From: Thermoflexus sp.
GTDB taxonomy: Bacteria; Chloroflexota; Anaerolineae; Thermoflexales; Thermoflexaceae
Direction: 5' to 3'
Assembly: GCF_025055495.1 (NCBI RefSeq)
Contig: NZ_JANWXB010000345.1
Span: forward strand, 1-36,666
DNA: 36,666 nt
The position numbers were made by a program, and so were the translations under genes. The notes beneath the pieces were generated by a model. It was not told where the DNA came from and ran no database searches. It saw nothing but the letters and a program-made list of their open reading frames with translations. Shown here in pieces: positions 31,751 to 36,666 of this stretch (position 1 is its first letter; every line of letters starts with the position of its first letter).

Positions 31751-32140
31751 TTATCCAGTGATCGCGAAGATGGCGTAGACGGCCACAGCGGTCATCAGCA
31801 GGGTCAGGGTCATCACCCCCCAGAACAGCCGGGCCTGATGGGGCACGCCGATCCCCAGGCCCAGCAACGTCACGCGAACGCCATTCAGCGCGTGATACAG
31901 GATCCCCAGGATCAGAAGGCCATCCAGCGCCAGAAAGAGCGGGGACTTCGCCATTGCGATGAAGGCATCCCACGCCTCGGGCCCCTGGGCGAGCAGGCGC
32001 AACACATACAGATGGATGAACAGGTAGATCACCAGGCCGATGCCCGTCAGGCGCATGAGCAGGAAGGCCAGCCCTCCTTCCCGGCGGCCCCGCAGGTCGA
32101 CCCATCCGCCCGCGCGCTTCCAGCGCGATGCTTCCTTCAT
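31751..32140 (-). CDS. SdhC-like cytochrome b membrane anchor subunit
   Basis: 129 aa, three transmembrane segments. LLMRLTGIGLVIYLFIHLYVL and the heme-ligand-like LYHALNGVRVTLLGLG are typical of SdhC/FrdC-type anchors. Start at 32140 overlaps the stop of the Fe-S subunit (ATGA), and GGAGGTGGGCG lies upstream. It would pass electrons from the Fe-S subunit to quinone. The 58-bp gap to the SdhD-like start is short; the two are clearly one unit. Confidence 0.85.
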   Translation of the reverse strand: MKEASRWKRAGGWVDLRGRREGGLAFLLMRLTGIGLVIYLFIHLYVLRLLAQGPEAWDAFIAMAKSPLFLALDGLLILGILYHALNGVRVTLLGLGIGVPHQARLFWGVMTLTLLMTAVAVYAIFAITG

Positions 32141-32856
32141 CGCCCACCTCCGATCCAGCGCCGGAACTTCTCGACGATCAGGCGACGGCGCAAACGCCCG
32201 ATCGCGGAGGCCGGATCCACGTTCGATGGACACGCCGCTGTGCATTCCATCGCGGAGTGGCAGCGCCAGGCCCCGTGCGGATCATCGGCCAGCGCCAGCA
32301 GCCGTGCGGTATCCCCATCGCGGGGTTCCGCCAGCATCCGTTCGATGGCCGCCAGGGCCGCCGGCCCCAGATAAGCCTCATCGGCGGCCATCACGGGACA
32401 TGCGGAGAGGCACAATCCGCATTCGATACAGTCTTCGAAGCGGGTGCCCTGCTCGATCCCCCCCGGCAACGGGCGATCCGCGGTAAGCTCGTCCCGGCGG
32501 ATGATAGCGAATCCGATCTCCGCCATCCATTGCATCATGGGCGAAACGTCCACGAGGAGATCCCCCAGCCAGGGGAAATGTCGCAATGGCTCCACCTGGA
32601 TCGCCCGATCCGGGGAGAATTCCCGAAGCGGGGTAATGCACATCAGGCGTTCGCGGCCATTCACCCGAACCCCACAGGCACCGCACGAAGCGTGATGACA
32701 TGCATGGCGGAAGAGCAGGCTGCGATCCTGCTCGGCCCAGATCTTTTCGACCGCGTCGATGAGATAGGCCTCCGCGGGGAGCTCCACCCGATAAGTCTCC
32801 AGTCGGGGAGGGCTCCCCGGGCGCCCCCGCAACAGACGCAGTTGCCATGTGGGCAT
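32137..32856 (-). CDS. SdhB/FrdB-type iron-sulfur subunit
   Basis: 239 aa, normal SdhB length. [2Fe-2S] ligands Cys53, 58, 61 and 73 (CHHASCGACG ... LMC). C-terminal clusters: CIECGLCLSACP (Cys143, 146, 149, 153) and CHSAMECTAACP (Cys199, 205, 209), giving the [4Fe-4S] and [3Fe-4S] sites. Start 32856 has GGAGGAGCCCGCGA upstream; the extended frame runs through a hairpin. Normally SdhB docks on the flavoprotein SdhA. None is encoded here; the gene before it is a GlpA-type flavoprotein, 255 bp away. A partner encoded elsewhere cannot be excluded. Confidence 0.88.
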   Translation of the reverse strand: MPTWQLRLLRGRPGSPPRLETYRVELPAEAYLIDAVEKIWAEQDRSLLFRHACHHASCGACGVRVNGRERLMCITPLREFSPDRAIQVEPLRHFPWLGDLLVDVSPMMQWMAEIGFAIIRRDELTADRPLPGGIEQGTRFEDCIECGLCLSACPVMAADEAYLGPAALAAIERMLAEPRDGDTARLLALADDPHGAWRCHSAMECTAACPSNVDPASAIGRLRRRLIVEKFRRWIGGGR

Positions 32857-32889
32857 TCGCGGGCTCCTCCGAAATTCCTGAGTTTGAGG

Positions 32890-32933
32890 TTGGGGGCTGG
32901 ACCGGGGGCCGAAGGCCCCCGATCCAGCCCCAA
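32890..32933. repeat. long hairpin between glpA and sdhB-like genes
   Basis: TTGGGGGCTGG...CCAGCCCCAA outer arms and a GGGGGCC/GGCCCCC inner stem; on the transcribed minus strand the loop reads C-TTCG-G, a stable tetraloop. It shares arms with 14174-14212. In the glpA to sdhB transcript it could attenuate or stabilise; no T-run follows. Confidence 0.6.
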
Positions 32934-33111
32934 GCACCTTCTCCTCTCTTCCTGCGACCCCCTGGGCCGCGGGAAAGGAAAAGGGGAGAATTCCGCCTTC
33001 CCCGCCGATCCGGATCGCTTCCATTCCACGGCGTCAGGCAGAGGGCTTCCCCAGCCCGCAAGGGCTATGGAGGGTGAGGCAAATGGGGAACATCCCTCCC
33101 CCATGCAAACC

Positions 33112-34275
33112 CTACCCCTCAAAGAAGGCCCGATAGGAAAGCAGGGGCGTCTCCCGGGTCCGGCACGGGATCTCCAGCCCCAGCTTAGCGCACACCACGT
33201 CGACCACCTTCTCGGCCATCGCCCGCGCGGTGGTCATCTTCCCTCCAGTGATGGTGACAAACCCCTCCACACCGTCGGCCGCATGGTCGAAGCACTCAAA
33301 GGTGCGGGAGAGCTCCCGCCCATCGGCGGCTACTCCGCGCCGCCCCACCAGCGGGCGGGCCACGGCGAAGATCCCCCGGATCCCCCCCTGCGTGTAGCCG
33401 GGGATAAACTGCTCCGCCCGATCCAACAGCAGGCGCACATGGTCTTCCGGGATCGGGATGAAATCCGGATCTTCCACCCGCCATGAGGTGGTCCCGATGA
33501 TCGCTGTGCGGCGCTGGGGGACGATGATGTCGCCGTCCCCGGGCATGTTCAGGCGGTTGATCACCATGCGGTTCCAGCGTCGGCCCACCGAGATCATCAC
33601 CCCCGCCGTGGGAACCACCGGGACGTCCACCCCGGCCATCGCGGCGATCCGGCCAGCCCATGGACCGGCAGCGTTCACCACGATATCGCCGCCGATCACC
33701 CGCTCCTCGCCGGCTCGACGGTCCCGCACCCGGACGCCGGCAACCGTCCGGCCCTGAAAAACGAAATCCACCGCCTCGGTGTAGGTGAGGACGGTGGCAC
33801 CGTTATGCTTGGCCGTGGCCAGGAAGGCGAGGCAGAACCGGAAGGGCTCGAAGACCCCATCCGGGACCTGGACCGCCGCCCGAATGTTGGGGTTGAGATG
33901 GGGCTCCAGCGCCAGAGCCTGCTTCACCGGGATCTCTCGGGCGGGGATACCGCATTCCTCGCAGGCGGCCAGGAACCGCTCTTTGAAGGAGAGGTCCTGT
34001 TCATCCAGGGCCACGAACAGGCCGTCGTTCAGCTCCAGGGCCTCCGGCATGATGCGCCGCAGGATCATGTTCTCCTCAATGCACTCCCGGGCCGACTCCG
34101 GATCCCGCATCGCATATCGGCCTCCGGAGTGCAGCAAACAGTGGTTCCGCCCCGAAGTTCCCGAGGCGACCTCGCCCCGTTCCACCACGGTCACACGGAA
34201 TCCCCGAAGGGCCAGGTCATGGGCGGTGGCCGCCCCGGTCGATCCCGCGCCGATGACAATGACATGATAGGGCAT
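33112..34275 (-). CDS. glpA: glycerol-3-phosphate dehydrogenase, GlpA-type flavoprotein without C-terminal Fe-S domain
   Basis: 387 aa. FAD-binding VIGAGSTGAATAHDLALRG near the N terminus, the GlpA signature SGRNHCLLHSGGRYA then ESARECIEEN, VVNAAGPWA, and GFVTITGGKMTTARAMAE. Over this range it closely follows E. coli GlpA. E. coli GlpA is about 540 aa and carries a C-terminal Cys-rich [2Fe-2S] domain; this protein stops before it. No GlpB or GlpC follows; an SdhB-type Fe-S gene does. It oxidises glycerol-3-phosphate to dihydroxyacetone phosphate. Start 34275 has GGAGGAGGAAG upstream with a rather long spacer. A 36-bp palindrome separates it from glpK. Confidence 0.88.
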   Translation of the reverse strand: MPYHVIVIGAGSTGAATAHDLALRGFRVTVVERGEVASGTSGRNHCLLHSGGRYAMRDPESARECIEENMILRRIMPEALELNDGLFVALDEQDLSFKERFLAACEECGIPAREIPVKQALALEPHLNPNIRAAVQVPDGVFEPFRFCLAFLATAKHNGATVLTYTEAVDFVFQGRTVAGVRVRDRRAGEERVIGGDIVVNAAGPWAGRIAAMAGVDVPVVPTAGVMISVGRRWNRMVINRLNMPGDGDIIVPQRRTAIIGTTSWRVEDPDFIPIPEDHVRLLLDRAEQFIPGYTQGGIRGIFAVARPLVGRRGVAADGRELSRTFECFDHAADGVEGFVTITGGKMTTARAMAEKVVDVVCAKLGLEIPCRTRETPLLSYRAFFEG

Positions 34276-34300
34276 CACAGAGGTCTTCCTCCTCCAGAGG

Positions 34301-34336
34301 CGCCTTGGGGCGGGCCCGCGGGCCCGCCCCAAGGCG
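34301..34336. repeat. perfect 36-bp palindrome between glpK and glpA
   Basis: Each arm is CGCCTTGGGGCGGGCCCG and its exact reverse complement, with no spacer. As RNA the central bases must open to form a hairpin. The TTGGGGC arm resembles the 14174 and 32890 hairpins. It may end or attenuate glpK transcription, or mark a mobile repeat. Confidence 0.85.
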
Positions 34337-34375
34337 TAATGTCTAGATCGGAGGATCCGCGCGGTGGCCCCCGGT

Positions 34376-35890
34376 TCAGAACTCTACCCAGCCAAAGGAT
34401 CGCTCAACGGCCTTCTTCCACCCGGCGTAGAGCTTCTCCCGGGTCTGCGGATCCATCTGCGGCAGCCAGCGCTTGTCCTCCTTCCAGTATTGGCGGATCT
34501 GCTCCGGCCCGCTCCAGAAGCCCACCGCCATCCCGGCCGCATACGCCGCGCCCAGCGAGGTGGTCTCCGCGATCACCGGCCGGACTACGGGCACGCCCAG
34601 GATGTCGGCTTGGAATTGCATTAACAGCTCGTTGTAGACCATCCCGCCGTCCACCCGGAGTTCCGCCAGCTGGATCCCGGAGTCCGCATACATCGCGTCG
34701 AACACGTCCCGGGTCTGATAGGCGGTGGCTTCCAGAACGGCCCGGGCCAAGTGGCCTTTGTTGATATAACGGGTCAGCCCCACGATCACCCCGCGGGCGT
34801 CCAGCCGCCAGTAGGGGGCGAAGGCGCCGGAGAAGAAGGGCACGAAGTAGATCCCCCCGCTGTCCTCTACGGTGCGCGCCAGGTCCTCGATCTCCGCCGA
34901 GCGGGAGATCAGGCCCAGGTTATCTCGCATCCACTGGACCAGAGCCCCGGTGATGGCGATCGAGCCCTCGAGGGCGTAGATGCAGGGGCCATCACCGAAT
35001 TGATAAGCCACCGTGGTGAGCAGGCCGCTCTTGGAGGGGACGATGTTCGTGCCGGTGTTCAGGAGAAGGAAGCATCCGGTGCCGTAGGTGTTCTTGGCCA
35101 TCCCGACCTCCAGCCCAGCTTGGCCCACCAGGGCCGCCTGCTGGTCGCCCAGGTCGCCGCACACCGGCACCTCCGCCCTGAGCGGCCCGCTCTTCGGCGT
35201 CTTCCCGTAAATCGTAGGATCCGAGGAGGGACGGATCTGGGGCAGCATCTGGCGCGGGATGCGATGGATCTTCAGGATCTCATCGTCCCAGTCCAGGGTG
35301 CGCAGGTTCATCATCATGGTGCGGCTGGCGTTGGAGACATCGGTGACGTGAGCGCCGCCGTCCGGCCCGCCTGTCAGCCACCAGATCAACCATGTGTCGA
35401 TGTTCCCAAAGAGGGCCTCCCCCTTCTCCGCGTCCTCCCGTACCCCGGGGACGTTGTCCAGGATCCACTGGAGCTTGGGGCCAGAGAAGTAGGTGGCGAT
35501 GGGGAGGCCGGTCTTCTCCCGATACATCGTCTCGTAGCCTTCGCGCTGAAGCTGGGCGCAGATGGGGGCCGTGCGGGTGTCCTGCCAGACGATCGCGTTG
35601 TAGTAAGGCTTGCCGGTGCGCTTGTTCCAGACGATCGTGGTCTCCCGCTGGTTGGTCACCCCGATCGCGACGATGTCCTCCCCTGTGATCCCCGCTTTGG
35701 CCAGTGCGTTCTTCACCACCTCCTGGGTCCGCTCCCAGATCTCCATCGGGTTGTGCTCGACCCAGCCCGGCTGCGGGTAGATCTGCTCGTGCTCCTTCTG
35801 GTCCCAGGCGACCGCGTTGCTCTCATGATCGAAGATCATGGCCCGGGTGCTGGTGGTTCCCTGATCGATGGCCATCACATACTTCGCCAT
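34376..35890 (-). CDS. glpK: glycerol kinase
   Basis: 504 aa, full length. N-terminal [15 protein letters not shown] binds ATP phosphate; [25 protein letters not shown] and [10 protein letters not shown] are family signatures. FGGY-type C-terminal domain with [19 protein letters not shown]. It phosphorylates glycerol to glycerol-3-phosphate, the substrate of the following GlpA. Start has AGGAGGAATCGCC upstream. The 72-bp gap to dhaL includes a TATAAC on the minus strand (35925-35920) with a poor -35, so it may have its own promoter or be co-transcribed. Confidence 0.96.
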   Translation of the reverse strand: MAKYVMAIDQGTTSTRAMIFDHESNAVAWDQKEHEQIYPQPGWVEHNPMEIWERTQEVVKNALAKAGITGEDIVAIGVTNQRETTIVWNKRTGKPYYNAIVWQDTRTAPICAQLQREGYETMYREKTGLPIATYFSGPKLQWILDNVPGVREDAEKGEALFGNIDTWLIWWLTGGPDGGAHVTDVSNASRTMMMNLRTLDWDDEILKIHRIPRQMLPQIRPSSDPTIYGKTPKSGPLRAEVPVCGDLGDQQAALVGQAGLEVGMAKNTYGTGCFLLLNTGTNIVPSKSGLLTTVAYQFGDGPCIYALEGSIAITGALVQWMRDNLGLISRSAEIEDLARTVEDSGGIYFVPFFSGAFAPYWRLDARGVIVGLTRYINKGHLARAVLEATAYQTRDVFDAMYADSGIQLAELRVDGGMVYNELLMQFQADILGVPVVRPVIAETTSLGAAYAAGMAVGFWSGPEQIRQYWKEDKRWLPQMDPQTREKLYAGWKKAVERSFGWVEF

Positions 35891-35962
35891 GGCGATTCCT
35901 CCTGGTCGTTTGTGATGAGGTTATACGGTTCCGGGGCAAACCTGAGGATGGAAGCCGACCGC

Positions 35963-36601
35963 TCAGGTCGCGTTGGCCCATGTATCGGCAGCCGCCTTCA
36001 GAATGAGATAAGACGAAGTCGCGCCGGGATCCTGATGGCCAGCGGAGCGCTCGCCCAAGTAGCTGGCGCGCCCCTTCCGGGCCACCATGGGGATCGTGGC
36101 TTTCATCCCTTGCTCCGCCGCCTCCGCCATCCGCTGGAGGGCCTTCCCGAAGGGGGTGCTGTTACGGATCGACTCTTTGAACGCCTCCAGGGCCGGCAGC
36201 AGAGCGTCGACCATCGTTTTATCGCCCGGGCGAGCCTGCCCGCGGGCGATCACCCCGTTAATGCCCGCCTCCAGGGCCTCCGCCCAGTCCTCTGGGGTCA
36301 GCATCAGCTTGTTGGCGGTCTTCACCCCCATTTGTAGGAAGAAGGTCCCATAAAGCGGACCGCCCGCACCGCCCACCGTGGCTACCAGGGTCATCCCCAG
36401 GGTCTTCAAGATCGTCCCGATGTCCTTGTCCGCGACGGAAGGCAACTTCGCCATAAAGGCCTTGAATCCACGATCCATGTTGGCGCCGTGATCGGCGTCG
36501 CCGATGGCCGCATCCAGTTGGGTGAGATAGTCCCGATTCTCCTCCAGCACCGCGGCGCAGCGCTCCAGCCAGGCCACCACATCATCTCGCATCACCGGCA
36601 T
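35963..36601 (-). CDS. dhaL: DhaL, ADP-binding subunit of PTS-dependent dihydroxyacetone kinase
   Basis: 212 aa. Mg/nucleotide ligands in LDAAIGDADHG (Asp30, Asp35, Asp37), GGAGGPLYGTFF, and the C-terminal RKGRASYLGERSAGHQDPGA identify DhaL. It holds tightly bound ADP, is rephosphorylated by DhaM and passes phosphate to dihydroxyacetone on DhaK. Start has GGAGGTGCGCAGGAG immediately upstream. DhaK should lie upstream, past the window end; 65 bases remain here with no gene. It is the first gene of the glycerol/DHA block. Confidence 0.93.
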   Translation of the reverse strand: MPVMRDDVVAWLERCAAVLEENRDYLTQLDAAIGDADHGANMDRGFKAFMAKLPSVADKDIGTILKTLGMTLVATVGGAGGPLYGTFFLQMGVKTANKLMLTPEDWAEALEAGINGVIARGQARPGDKTMVDALLPALEAFKESIRNSTPFGKALQRMAEAAEQGMKATIPMVARKGRASYLGERSAGHQDPGATSSYLILKAAADTWANAT

Positions 36602-36666
36602 CTCCTGCGCACCTCCGCTCGAATTTAGAGGCTTCCGGGAGACCCATTCTAGGCCCCTTGGGCCTC

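Overview
The window is GC-rich (roughly two thirds G+C by eye) bacterial chromosome. Gene content, dispersed GTAGGGGC-type intergenic repeats and a MalT/SARP-like regulator suggest a thermophilic Chloroflexota bacterium (Thermoflexia/Anaerolineae-like). That placement is inference, since there is no rRNA gene here. The first ~100 bases are homopolymer-rich and look like a contig edge.

Layout. 104-5827 (+): an HtrA-like serine protease, a C45-type Ntn hydrolase, a large ATPase regulator with HEAT-like, winged-helix and BTAD regions, and a 66-aa protein. 5914-14021 (-): two tandem PrsW-type membrane proteases behind an anchored Gly/Pro-linker protein, a large polytopic membrane protein, an anchored WD40 protein, two zinc-ribbon membrane proteins and a small helical protein. 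14394-16199 (-): lepA with a clear sigma70 promoter. 16585-21716 (+): a penicillin-acylase-family protein, a structured 108-bp tandem repeat, a TIGR01777 epimerase and a Hanks-type Ser/Thr kinase with a C-terminal membrane anchor.

21922-25559 (+) is the most unusual part. A degenerate NarL-type regulator abuts a 345-aa protein whose 22 cysteines all lie in its last 85 residues. The Cys-rich tail is partly duplicated downstream, and a third Cys-rich reading frame follows. Each is followed by a ~130-aa protein with about four membrane segments. Base composition falls locally. I read this as a repeated (Cys-rich peptide + 4-TM partner) cassette, architecturally like secreted Cys-rich bacteriocins with immunity or export partners; function is unproven. 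25826-27253 holds two small 2-TM proteins flanking a HicB/Uma2 remnant.

27366-36601 (-) is a glycerol/dihydroxyacetone block, in transcription order: DhaL, GlpK, GlpA lacking its C-terminal Fe-S domain, an SdhB-type Fe-S protein, SdhC and SdhD anchors, a methyltransferase, a DJ-1/PfpI protein, DhaM, HPr and enzyme I. The PTS proteins probably feed phosphate from PEP through HPr and DhaM to a dihydroxyacetone kinase (DhaK is not in the window). GlpA next to SdhBCD-like subunits, with no SdhA, GlpB or GlpC visible, suggests an unusual quinone-linked glycerol-3-phosphate dehydrogenase.
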